Source of the DNA: Burkholderia guangdongensis
GTDB taxonomy: Bacteria; Pseudomonadota; Gammaproteobacteria; Burkholderiales; Burkholderiaceae
Assembly (NCBI RefSeq): GCF_013403875.1
Contig: NZ_JACBNX010000028.1
Coordinates: 44,456 to 108,455, forward strand
Reading direction: 5' to 3'
DNA: 64,000 nucleotides
Positions 46,236 to 54,297 of the stretch are shown here, in pieces. Under the pieces are notes generated by a model that worked only from the letters and a program-made list of their open reading frames with translations, did no database searches and had not been told where the DNA came from. Both the position numbers and the translations under genes were made by a program. The stretch's first letter is position 1, and each line of letters begins with the position of its first letter.

Positions 46236-47330
46236 TCAATCGGGAAACACGACCCGCAGCGCGTCGCTCGCGGGTTTCGCGCAGCACGCGAGCGTCCAGC
46301 CCGCGGCCAGTTCGTCTTCGTCGAGCACGTGGTTGCCGTCGAGCGCGACCTCGCCGCGCTCGATCCGGCACATGCACGCGCCGCACTGCCCCATCCGGCA
46401 GGAATTCGGCGCGGACAGCCCCGCGCGCAGCATCGCGTCGAGCAGCGTCTCGCCCGGCCGGCTGTCGAACGCGAACGACGCGCCGTCGAGTACGGTTTCG
46501 ATCGCCGCGCCGTCGCCCGAACCCTCACTCGAACCATCGCCCGCGGTATCGCCCGCACCGGCACCGGACGCGGCGGTATCACCACCGTCCGCCACGCGTG
46601 GCGACTTCGCCGGTGGCGCATCGGGCAGCGACGCGAACCGCTCGACATGCACGCGCGCGCGCGGCAACCCGAGCCCGAGCATCGCGGCGAGCGCGTTCTC
46701 CATGAACAGCGCCGGGCCGCAGATGAGCGTCTCCTGCCGGCTGAACGGCCGCGCGAGCTCCTCGAGATGCCGCTGCTGCGGCACGCCCTGCACGCTGTCG
46801 AGCCAGTGGATCACGCGTATGCGCGCCGGATGCCGCTGCGCGAGCTGCTGCAGCTCGTCGCGGAAGATCACCGAGCGCTCGTCGCGGTTCGCGTACACGA
46901 GCGTCAGCATCCCCCGGCCGTGCACGAGCGCCGATTTCAGGATCGACAGCACCGGCGTGATCCCGCTGCCGCCCGCGAACAGCAGCAGATCGGCGTCGAG
47001 CTCGCGCGGCGTGAACACGCCCGCGGGCGGCATCACGTCGAGCACGTCGCCCGCGCACACGTGGTCGCACAGCCAGTTCGACGCGCGGCCGTCGCGCACG
47101 CGCTTCACGGTGATCTTCAGCACCGCGTCGATGCCCGGCGCGCTCGACAGCGAGTAGCAGCGCGACACCGTCGCGTCGCCGCACCGCACGTTCAGCGTCA
47201 GGAACTGTCCGGGCCGGTACGCGAACGCGTCGCGCAGCGCGGCCGGCACGTCGAACACGAACGAGCGGGCGTCGGCGCTTTCGTCGATCACTTCGGCGAC
47301 GGTCAGTCGATGGAAACGCGATTCATCCAT
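46236..47330 (-). CDS. kshB: 3-ketosteroid 9alpha-hydroxylase, ferredoxin reductase component
   Basis: A 364-residue flavodoxin-reductase-type protein. FAD binding is shown by RCYSLSSAP (57-65), NAD binding by GGSGITPVLSI (120-130) and CGPALFMENAL (204-214). The C-terminal plant-type 2Fe-2S domain has Cys311, Cys316, Cys319 and Cys349. Between the reductase and ferredoxin parts is an unusual Gly/Ala/Asp/Ser-rich linker (about 246-275). It passes electrons from NADH to KshA. The gene lies between hsaB and fadD3, far from kshA. Confidence 0.9.
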   Translation of the reverse strand: MDESRFHRLTVAEVIDESADARSFVFDVPAALRDAFAYRPGQFLTLNVRCGDATVSRCYSLSSAPGIDAVLKITVKRVRDGRASNWLCDHVCAGDVLDVMPPAGVFTPRELDADLLLFAGGSGITPVLSILKSALVHGRGMLTLVYANRDERSVIFRDELQQLAQRHPARIRVIHWLDSVQGVPQQRHLEELARPFSRQETLICGPALFMENALAAMLGLGLPRARVHVERFASLPDAPPAKSPRVADGGDTAASGAGAGDTAGDGSSEGSGDGAAIETVLDGASFAFDSRPGETLLDAMLRAGLSAPNSCRMGQCGACMCRIERGEVALDGNHVLDEDELAAGWTLACCAKPASDALRVVFPD

Positions 47331-47359
47331 AGTCTTGCTCTAGCTGTTGCGCTTGCGCG

Positions 47360-47878
47360 TCAGGCGGCCACGCGGCTCGCGGGCGCGCCCGGCGTCGTGT
47401 ACGCGCCGTCAAGGTAGACGAGCGGATCGACGTCGCCGGTCACCTGCACTTCCTTGATGCGCCCGATGAACACCGTGTGCGTGCCGTACTCGAAGCGGCC
47501 GTCCTGCGCGCAGACGAGGCTCGCCTGCGCATCGTGCAGATACGGCACGCCGTGCGAGGACATCTGCCAGTCGCCGGTCGTGAAGCGCGCCTCGCCCTTC
47601 AGCCGGCCGCCGCAGTCGATCGCGATCCCTTCGTGGCGTGCGGACAGCACGTTCACGCAGAAGTCCACGCCCGCGTCGAGCGCCTGATACATCGACGTCG
47701 CGCGGTTCACGCAAATCAGCAGCGACGGCGGCTCGGTCGACAGCGAATCGACCGCGGTCGCGGACATCGAGTAGCGCTGGCCTTCGTGCGCGCAGGTGAT
47801 CACCGCAACCGAGCGCGCGAGGCGCCGCATCGCGAGCAACATGTCCGCGCGAAGCGGATCGGGGTTGAGATCGGTCAT
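47360..47878 (-). CDS. hsaB: flavin reductase of the 3-HSA monooxygenase
   Basis: A 172-residue flavin reductase-like (FMN-binding split barrel) protein. VAVITCAHEGQRYSMSATAVDSLSTEPPSLLICVN is the family signature for flavin binding, and GVPYLHDAQASLVCAQD follows. It supplies reduced flavin to HsaA. Its start overlaps the kstD stop by 4 bp and it lies 29 bp before kshB. Comamonas calls the equivalent tesA1 or tesA2. Confidence 0.9.
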   Translation of the reverse strand: MTDLNPDPLRADMLLAMRRLARSVAVITCAHEGQRYSMSATAVDSLSTEPPSLLICVNRATSMYQALDAGVDFCVNVLSARHEGIAIDCGGRLKGEARFTTGDWQMSSHGVPYLHDAQASLVCAQDGRFEYGTHTVFIGRIKEVQVTGDVDPLVYLDGAYTTPGAPASRVAA

Positions 47879-49635
47879 GATCGGACTCCGTCAAGTTCTG
47901 TCGTGGTCGGCCGGGCATGCGCGCCGGCGCCGTCGGCCGACTGCGCGGCCAGGTGATCGGCGGCGACGAAGCCGAACGTCATCGCCGGCCCGAGCGTCGA
48001 GCCCGCGCCCGGATAGCTCGCGCCCATCATCGACGCGCTCGTGTTGCCGATCGCGTACAGCCCGTCGATCGGCGTGCCGTCGCCGCGCAGCACGCGCGCG
48101 TGCGCATCGGTGACGAGCCCGCCCTTCGTGCCGATGTCGCCCGCGTCGATCCGCACCGCGTAGAACGGCGCTTCGTCGAGCGGCGCGAGGCACGGGTTCG
48201 GCTTCACCTGCGGATCGCCGTAATACGTGTCGAACAGGTTGTCGCCCTTGCCGAACGCCTCGTCGATGCCGGTCGCGGCATAGCGCGCGACGTCGCGCAG
48301 CGTGCCGTGCAGGCCCGCCGCGTCGACGCCGATTCGCGCGGCGAGCGCATCGATCGTGTCCGCCTTCACGAGTACGTCGCGGAACGCATCGGGAATCCGC
48401 GCGTCCGGCATCATCGACGCCGGCATGATCGGCCCGCACGGATACTTGCGGCGAAAGCGCGCGTCGAACACCATCCACGCGGGCACGCTCGCGCCGGTGC
48501 GCGCGTGGTCGCGATACATCGCCGGCACGAACTCGGAATACGGCGCGGCCTCGTTCACGAAGCGCTTGCCGAGCCCGTTGACGATCACGCAGCCCGGCAG
48601 GTTGCGCTCGACGAACAGCGCGCGCTGCTTCTCCTCGCCCGCCACGCGAATCGTCGGCGCGCCCCACACATGCTCCATCAGCGCGAGCGCGCCGCCGAGC
48701 CGCTCGCCTTCGGCGATCGCGTCGCCGGTGTTCGCGGGCGGCGTCGCGCTCCATTGCGCGGCGCTCGGCTGCGGCAGATAGCGCTCGCGCATCGGCTGAT
48801 TGCGCTCGAAGCCGCCCGCCGCGAGAATCACGCCGCGCCGCGCGACGAGCGTCACCGGCTGCCCCGCGCGATCCGCGCGCACGCCGCTCACGCGGCCGTC
48901 GACGTCGAGCAGGTCGCGCATCGGCGTGTCGAGCCACAGCGGCACGTTGCGGTCCATCAGCGCGCGGCGCAGCCCGCCGATCAGCGCGTTGCCGAGCGTC
49001 AGGCGCCGGTCGCGCGCCGAGCGGCGGCGCATCCGCCAGTCGAGCCAGTAGCGGCCGAACTGCGCGAGCGCGAGCTTCATATAGCCGGGGCCGCGCGAGA
49101 ACAGCGTGTGCGCTTCCTTCGACGTCACCGCGACGCGCCCGCCGATCAGCGTGCCCGGCGACGGCGCGCGCAGCCGCTCGAACTCGTCACCGAGCCGCGC
49201 GCCGTCGAACGGCAGCGGATCGAGCGCGCGGTAGCCCGGCATCGCGTCCGGCAGCTTCTGGAAGTAATCCGCGTACTTCGGCAGCGCCTGGTAGCGCACC
49301 GGCGTCTTCGATTCCAGATAGCGCAGCATCTCCGGCGCCCGATCGAGATACGCGTCGAGCTTGTCCGAAGGCGTCGCGCCGCCGACGCATGCGTCGAGAT
49401 AGCGGCGCGCGGCGGCACGCGTGTCGGTCGCGCCGAGCTCCGCGATGTGGTGGTTGCACGGCACCCAGATCCCGCCGCCCGACACCGCCGACGTGCCGCC
49501 GTACTGCGCGGTCTTCTCGATCACGATCACGGAAAGGCCGCGGTCGGCCGCGCGGCACGCGGCGAGCAACCCGCCCGCGCCGGAGCCGACGACGACGACG
49601 TCGAATACGTATTGCTGCGCGTGCGTGTCGCTCAT
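47875..49635 (-). CDS. kstD: 3-ketosteroid delta1-dehydrogenase
   Basis: A 586-residue FAD-dependent dehydrogenase. The ADP-binding GSGAGG is at 17-22 and IEKTAQYGGTSAVSGGGIW follows. Candidate catalytic tyrosines lie in KYADYF (121/124), NEAAPYSEF (366) and APFYAVRIDAGDIGTKGG (492), the pattern of KstD. The closing YPGAGSTLGPAMTFG binds FAD. KstD introduces the 1,2 double bond; with KshA this opens ring B. A delta4(5alpha)-dehydrogenase is the main alternative, and only one such gene is in the window. It lies 10 bp after hsaA. Confidence 0.9.
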   Translation of the reverse strand: MSDTHAQQYVFDVVVVGSGAGGLLAACRAADRGLSVIVIEKTAQYGGTSAVSGGGIWVPCNHHIAELGATDTRAAARRYLDACVGGATPSDKLDAYLDRAPEMLRYLESKTPVRYQALPKYADYFQKLPDAMPGYRALDPLPFDGARLGDEFERLRAPSPGTLIGGRVAVTSKEAHTLFSRGPGYMKLALAQFGRYWLDWRMRRRSARDRRLTLGNALIGGLRRALMDRNVPLWLDTPMRDLLDVDGRVSGVRADRAGQPVTLVARRGVILAAGGFERNQPMRERYLPQPSAAQWSATPPANTGDAIAEGERLGGALALMEHVWGAPTIRVAGEEKQRALFVERNLPGCVIVNGLGKRFVNEAAPYSEFVPAMYRDHARTGASVPAWMVFDARFRRKYPCGPIMPASMMPDARIPDAFRDVLVKADTIDALAARIGVDAAGLHGTLRDVARYAATGIDEAFGKGDNLFDTYYGDPQVKPNPCLAPLDEAPFYAVRIDAGDIGTKGGLVTDAHARVLRGDGTPIDGLYAIGNTSASMMGASYPGAGSTLGPAMTFGFVAADHLAAQSADGAGAHARPTTTELDGVRS

Positions 49636-49645
49636 CGCCGTCTCG

Positions 49646-50839
49646 TCAGATGAAGAAGTCGGTGTTCTCGCGGCCGAGCATCACCGCGCCGAGGTTCTGG
49701 CCGAAGCGGTCGACGTTGTTCGCGTAGTGCGCGCGCGCCGCGTGCAGGTCGAGAAAGCGGCGCACGAGCGGGTTGCGGTTGTAGATCCCGTTGCCGCCCG
49801 CGTAGCGCAGCAACTGGTTCGCCGCCTGCGCACAGCGCTCGGCGACCTGCGCCGACTGGTAGCGGAAATGCACGCGCCGCTCGATCGACACCGCCGGGCC
49901 GCCGTTCGCCGCCGCCATCAGCTCGGCGAAGTTGCGCTTGATCAGCACCTGCATCTCGTCGAGCGCGACGGCCGCGTTCGCGCACGCGGTCTGCGCGCCC
50001 GTATCGTCGGTCGTCTTCGCGCCGCTGTTCGCGGACACGCGCGTCGCCGCATACGACGTGAAATCGTCGAGCGCACCCTGCAGCGCACCGATGCACGACG
50101 TGCACACCGCCCGCACGAAAATCTGCGCGAACGGCAGCTTGAACAGCGGCGCGCCGTTGACTTCGAGCCCCGGGCTCGTGCCCATCATCCCGTCGATCGC
50201 CTTGTGCGTGCGGTACGCGGGCACGAACACGTCGTCGACGACGATGTCGTGGCTGCCGGTCGCGCGCAAGCCCAGCACGTCCCAGTCCTGCTCGATCCGG
50301 TAGTCGGATTTCGGCAGCAGGAACGTCCGGTATTCGGGCGGCTCGCCCGCTTTCGCCGGCGGCACGAGCGCGCCGAGGAACACCCAGTCGCACAGCTCGC
50401 TGCCGCTCGAGAACTTCCAGTGCCCGGACAGGCGGAAGCCGCCGTCGACCGGCGTCACACGGCCCACCGGCATATACGTCGACGCGATCAGCGTCGTCGG
50501 ATCCGCGCCCCACACGTCGTGCTGCGCGCGCTCGTCGAACAGCGCGAGCTGCCAGTTGTGCACGCCGACCACGCCGTACACCCACGCGGTCGACATACAG
50601 CCGCGCGCGAGCGCGATCTGGATGTCGAAGAAAGTCTGCGGATCGAGCTCGTAGCCGCCGTAGCGCTTCGGCTGCAGCACCTTGAAGAAGCCGGCGGCCT
50701 GCATGTCGGCAATCGTCTCGGCGGGAATGCGGCCCTGGGCCTCGGCCTGCGCGGCGCGCGCGGCCAGCGTCGGGGCCAGCGCGTGGGCCTGGGCGATCAG
50801 CGCGGTGGCCAGCGCGTTCGAATCGTTATCGCGATGCAC
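49646..50839 (-). CDS. hsaA: 3-HSA 4-hydroxylase, oxygenase component
   Basis: A 397-residue flavin-dependent monooxygenase with the acyl-CoA dehydrogenase fold (group D). LQPKRYGGYELDP, STAWVYGVVGVH, LSGHWKFSSGSE and VLGLRATGSHDIVVDDVFVP are typical of HsaA. It hydroxylates 3-HSA to the catechol 3,4-DHSA using reduced flavin from HsaB. The GTG at 50839 is preferred: it has AGGAGA upstream and gives the family length; a longer frame to 50926 adds an Arg-rich stretch without a start signal. Confidence 0.92.
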   Translation of the reverse strand: MHRDNDSNALATALIAQAHALAPTLAARAAQAEAQGRIPAETIADMQAAGFFKVLQPKRYGGYELDPQTFFDIQIALARGCMSTAWVYGVVGVHNWQLALFDERAQHDVWGADPTTLIASTYMPVGRVTPVDGGFRLSGHWKFSSGSELCDWVFLGALVPPAKAGEPPEYRTFLLPKSDYRIEQDWDVLGLRATGSHDIVVDDVFVPAYRTHKAIDGMMGTSPGLEVNGAPLFKLPFAQIFVRAVCTSCIGALQGALDDFTSYAATRVSANSGAKTTDDTGAQTACANAAVALDEMQVLIKRNFAELMAAANGGPAVSIERRVHFRYQSAQVAERCAQAANQLLRYAGGNGIYNRNPLVRRFLDLHAARAHYANNVDRFGQNLGAVMLGRENTDFFI

Positions 50840-50971
50840 GGCTTCAGTCTCCTGTTCGGCCCGGCTCGCGCCGCGCCCGTTGTGTCTGTTGTCGATATTC
50901 CGCGTCCGGCCCGCGCGCCGCATCACCCGAAAGGACGATCAGCGCGCGAGGCCGGTGGCGCAGCGGCGCCG

Positions 50972-52111
50972 TTACGCGACCGCGCGCGCGTTCTCGCGGT
51001 TGAAGTACGGAATCACGTGCTCGCCGATGTTGCGGATCGTCTCCATCTGCGCTTCGTGCGGCACCGTGCCCATCTGGCACAGGAACAGCACTTCGTCGAC
51101 GCCCGCTTCCTGCAGCCGGCCGACGTAGCCGATGCAGTCGTCGACGGTGCCGTACGCGTGGTTCGGGTTCATCATCGCGAGCGCCGGGTCCGCGAAATTG
51201 ACGACGACTTCCTCCGACGCGAAGCGCGAGCGGATCACCATCTCGCCGGTGTCGGCCTTCACGAGGTCGTCGCCCCATTTCGACGGGTCCGGCCGCTCGC
51301 CGCCCGTGTACCAGTACGCGAGCGACTCCATGAAGTAGCGCTGGCCGCGGATGCCGATCTTGCGGGCCTGCTGGCCGTCCGCGAGCACGACGGTCGGGCA
51401 CAGCGCGGCCAGATGCTGCGTCGGGCGGAAGCCGACCTGATCTTCCGGCTTGCGGTTCGCCCACGCTTCGCGATACACCACGTTCTTCTTCGCGACCTCA
51501 TCCGGGCCGCCGAAGCCGAGCACGAGCGCGCCCATCCCGCGCTGGCCGGCGCGCAGCAGCGCGTCGGTGTTCGTGCACGCGAGATACATCGGCGGATGCG
51601 GGTCCTGCAGCGGCTTCGGATGGATCGGGCGCTTCGGGATCTTGATGTACGTGCCGTCGTGCTCGATCTCGTCCTGCACGAACATCTTCGGCACCAGATA
51701 CATCGATTCGTCGATCATCGGCTGCAGTTCGTTGAGGTCGTAGCCGAACGCGCCCGCTTCCTGCTGGCTGCCGCCCTTGCCGACGCCGAAGTGCACGCGG
51801 CCGCCGGACAGGATGTCGAGCATCGCGACGCGCTCCGCCACTTTGATCGGATGATTCATCGCCGGCGGCAGGCACACGACACCGTGACCAAGGCCGATCC
51901 GCGTCGTGCGGCCGGCGAGATACGCGAGGAACGTCTCCGGCGCACTCATGTGCGCGTAGTTCGTCAGCGACGTGTGCTCGACGCACCAGACCGTGTCGAA
52001 GCCGACCTGTTCGGCGAGCAGCGCCTGTTCGACCGTTTCCTTGAACACCCGGTGGTCGCCTTCACGCGACGCGTCCGTGGTCTGGGCTTCGTAGATAAGG
52101 GAAAACTTCAT
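50972..52111 (-). CDS. LLM-class flavin-dependent oxidoreductase
   Basis: A 379-residue luciferase-like monooxygenase. VWCVEHTSLTNYAHMSAPETFLAYLAGRT and LGHGVVCLPPAMNHPIKVAERVAMLDILSGGR are the family landmarks of the TIM-barrel flavin site. It needs reduced flavin or F420; HsaB could supply reduced flavin. It is the first gene of the run with hsaA, kstD, hsaB, kshB and fadD3, separated from hsaA by 132 bp. No LLM enzyme is required in the textbook pathway, so it may extend the substrate range. The ATG at 52111 follows AGGAGA. Confidence 0.9.
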   Translation of the reverse strand: MKFSLIYEAQTTDASREGDHRVFKETVEQALLAEQVGFDTVWCVEHTSLTNYAHMSAPETFLAYLAGRTTRIGLGHGVVCLPPAMNHPIKVAERVAMLDILSGGRVHFGVGKGGSQQEAGAFGYDLNELQPMIDESMYLVPKMFVQDEIEHDGTYIKIPKRPIHPKPLQDPHPPMYLACTNTDALLRAGQRGMGALVLGFGGPDEVAKKNVVYREAWANRKPEDQVGFRPTQHLAALCPTVVLADGQQARKIGIRGQRYFMESLAYWYTGGERPDPSKWGDDLVKADTGEMVIRSRFASEEVVVNFADPALAMMNPNHAYGTVDDCIGYVGRLQEAGVDEVLFLCQMGTVPHEAQMETIRNIGEHVIPYFNRENARAVA

Positions 52112-52226
52112 TGCGTGCGTCTCCTGGTTCGTTGGACGGGGCGCGGTCGCGCCGGCTGCCTGCGACGCGCAGACGACGTGCGACAGAGTCCACGAATGGG
52201 AGTGTCGGCGCGCGGGCGCCGGCCTA

Positions 52227-52246
52227 CATCGTCTGTTTGGAGTAAC
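52227..52246. promoter_or_regulatory. candidate LuxR-type operator, LLM-hsaA promoter region
   Basis: CATCGTCT-GTTT-GGAGTAAC matches 11 of 16 arm positions of the 54153 dyad and shares its left half and flank with the site at 42984. It lies 116-135 bp upstream of the LLM gene. The 258-bp divergent gap holds this and the site at 52277. Confidence 0.42.
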
Positions 52247-52276
52247 GGGGCACGTCGGACGACAGAGGGGTTTCAC

Positions 52277-52296
52277 CGTCATCCGATCGGACTGCG
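52277..52296. promoter_or_regulatory. candidate LuxR-type operator upstream of the VOC gene
   Basis: CGTCATCC-GATC-GGACTGCG matches 11 of 16 arm positions and has the same GATC centre as the perfect dyad at 54153. It lies 74-93 bp upstream of the VOC gene at 52370. Confidence 0.42.
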
Positions 52297-52369
52297 TGCG
52301 GGCGCGGCGCCCGCGCTAGGATCGGCCGAATGCGTGGCGTGGACCGCGCAACGACAACGGAGAGAGAGG

Positions 52370-52720
52370 ATGAAGGTTTCGACGCTGCTGTATCCGGTCG
52401 ACGACATCGACACGGCATTGCCGTTGTTCGTCGACGGGCTGGGGATGAGTGTGAAGTTCCGCGACGGCGACCGCTATTGCGCGCTCGACGGCGGGCCGCT
52501 GACGATCGCGCTCGTCGCCGGCGAGGAGCGGATCGTCGAGCGCGCGGCGCTGACGCTGCGCGTCGACGAGAACGACGATCTGTATGCGGCGATGGAGCGC
52601 GTCGTGAAGGCGGGTGCGTCGGTGCGCGTGCCGGTTCAGGCGGGGCCGCACGAGTTCCGCGCGGTGCTCGAGGATCGCCGCGGCGGACTGCTCGTGATCT
52701 CCCAGAAGCGGGCCGCTTGA
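52370..52720 (+). CDS. VOC-family (glyoxalase-like) protein
   Basis: A 116-residue single VOC module, beginning Met-Lys-Val-Ser-Thr-Leu-Leu-Tyr-Pro-Val-Asp-Asp-Ile. It has the strand-helix-strand order of glyoxalase/extradiol-type domains and ends in DRRGGLLVISQK. The metal-ligand set of an extradiol dioxygenase is not complete, so an isomerase, epimerase or binding role is likelier. It is divergent from the LLM-hsaA-kstD unit and shares a promoter region with two candidate operators, so it is probably steroid-induced. RBS: GGAGAGAGAGG just upstream. Confidence 0.85.
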   Translation: MKVSTLLYPVDDIDTALPLFVDGLGMSVKFRDGDRYCALDGGPLTIALVAGEERIVERAALTLRVDENDDLYAAMERVVKAGASVRVPVQAGPHEFRAVLEDRRGGLLVISQKRAA

Positions 52721-52835
52721 GCAGGCAGAGCGGCGACGCGCTCGCCGTTCCACCGTTGTCCGGATGAATGATATGAAGTAATCGGGAGCGGGCGCGGGCG
52801 CACGCTTGCGCCCGTCGCCGCACGTCAGGCGCGCA

Positions 52836-54026
52836 TCAGCCGAGCGGCACCACGCTGCCGAGCAGGATTCGCACGAGCGTCGCCTGGCGCGTCACGCCCG
52901 TCTTCGAGAAAATCGCGCGCAGATGCGTGCGCGCGGTGTTCTTGCTGATCCCCGATTCCTCGGCCGCTTCCTCGAGCGTGAGTCCGTTCGTCAGCAGCAG
53001 CGCGAGCGCCGTTTCGGCGGGCGTCAGGTCGAACAGCTTACGGATGATCTCCTGCGCGCCCTGCGGCTTGCGGTCCGGATCGCGCAGGAACAGCGCGACG
53101 GCCGGCCGCCGCTTGTTGTCCTCCGACCAGTCCGACAGCAGGATCGTGCGCACCAGCAGCCCGAGGCGCGGCCGGTCGTGGCTGCGCGTGATCGGCATCG
53201 CCTCGACGATCGCGGCCGCGGTGCCGTGATGCCCCATCACCGCGTGGCGGATCAGCCGCTTCAGCGTGCGGTTCTCCTGCGCGTCGGTCGCCTCGATCGT
53301 GCCGCGCGCGATCGTGAGCCCGTTGCCCTGCTTCAGGATCTCGTCGGCGACGTCGTTCGTGTCGATGATCGTGCCGTTCTCGTCGAGCGTGACCGTGCCG
53401 ACCTGCATCCGGTTGATCGCGTTCGCGTAGATCGACCGTTCGACTTCGGCCGAGTCGAGCCGCGAATGCAGCTCGACCGCGCGCTTCAGATGCGGCAGCA
53501 GCAGCGCGCAGAACGCCTTGTCGCTCGCGGAAAACTGCTTCGACGCGTGATTGCGGCACACGCGGAAACGGCATTCGACCCCGGATGGCGTGCGCAGATC
53601 CGCGCCGAGGATGTAGCGGATGTCGGACGGCTTCAGGAACTGCTTGTACAGCTCGCTCGACAGCCAGCCGGTGTCGCCGAACACGTCGTCGACGGTCACG
53701 ACCCGGTCGGACGGCAGCCCGACGAACGGGTCCAGCGAATAGTAGTAGCTGTTGTACAGCTCCTCGCCGTCGTTCGGCACGACCGGCCCGAATTCCGACG
53801 CATGGATCGACAGCGGCGCGCGGCGGTCGCTCGCGGCCGCGCGCAGAATCAGCGTCACGTAGCTCGCCTGCAGCTCGCGACGGATCAGCTCGAGCGCGCC
53901 CGCCCACGGCGGCGTCTCGAGCGGCCCCTGATAAATGCGCGCCATCAGCTCGCTGAACGCCTCGATACCGAGGTTCGCTTCCTCATTCACTGCCTGGCTT
54001 TCTTGCGAAGCCCACCTCGTCTCCAT
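52836..54026 (-). CDS. LuxR-family regulator, TeiR/TesR-like
   Basis: A 396-residue regulator. The N-terminal 330 residues form a PAS/GAF-like sensory region with no receiver domain; SYYYSLDPFVGLPSDRVVTVDDVFGDTGW is conserved in steroid-type LuxR regulators as I recall them. The C-terminal helix-turn-helix has LTPAETALALLLTNGLTLEEAAEESGISKNTARTHLRAIFSKTG. Comamonas TeiR/TesR, of similar length and build, activates testosterone degradation genes. The ATG at 54026 with GGAG upstream is chosen over a TTG at 54077. It is divergent from the esterase at 54298, with a perfect dyad midway. This is the best candidate for pathway regulator. Confidence 0.88.
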   Translation of the reverse strand: METRWASQESQAVNEEANLGIEAFSELMARIYQGPLETPPWAGALELIRRELQASYVTLILRAAASDRRAPLSIHASEFGPVVPNDGEELYNSYYYSLDPFVGLPSDRVVTVDDVFGDTGWLSSELYKQFLKPSDIRYILGADLRTPSGVECRFRVCRNHASKQFSASDKAFCALLLPHLKRAVELHSRLDSAEVERSIYANAINRMQVGTVTLDENGTIIDTNDVADEILKQGNGLTIARGTIEATDAQENRTLKRLIRHAVMGHHGTAAAIVEAMPITRSHDRPRLGLLVRTILLSDWSEDNKRRPAVALFLRDPDRKPQGAQEIIRKLFDLTPAETALALLLTNGLTLEEAAEESGISKNTARTHLRAIFSKTGVTRQATLVRILLGSVVPLG

Positions 54027-54152
54027 CAGCACGCTCCATCCTCCATCCAACGCTGTTCGATCCCGCCGCGCCGCCAAGATAAATTGTGTCCGGGCCGGGT
54101 GTCATTGGGACATTCACTGAACCCGCAGCTTTAGGGATTCGCGCGCGCGAAC

Positions 54153-54172
54153 CATCGTCCGATCGGACGATG
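54153..54172. promoter_or_regulatory. perfect 20-bp dyad, candidate operator of the LuxR-type regulator
   Basis: CATCGTCC-GATC-GGACGATG is fully self-complementary. It is centred 136 bp from the regulator start and 135 bp from the esterase start, almost exactly mid-gap. Related sites lie upstream of five other steroid units in the window. Operator function is inferred. Confidence 0.65.
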
Positions 54173-54297
54173 TACCCGACGGCCCGCTGCGCTGGAATGG
54201 CCGTCAGGCTGCGCCGACAAGCGTTCGGCGCGATATCAGGGGAACCGCGATGCGGGTATACCTGATCCCCGCATTCATCCGATGAACTGGAGTTCCG

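Noticed and set aside
44014..47157. 1047-codon plus-strand open frame opposite the SDR, fadD3 and kshB
   Set aside because: Covers three genes with intact catalytic motifs on the minus strand; no family features of its own.
49421..52720. 1099-codon plus-strand open frame ending with the VOC gene
   Set aside because: Only the last 116 codons, after a ribosome site at 52360-52369, form a real protein; the rest is antisense to hsaA and the LLM gene.
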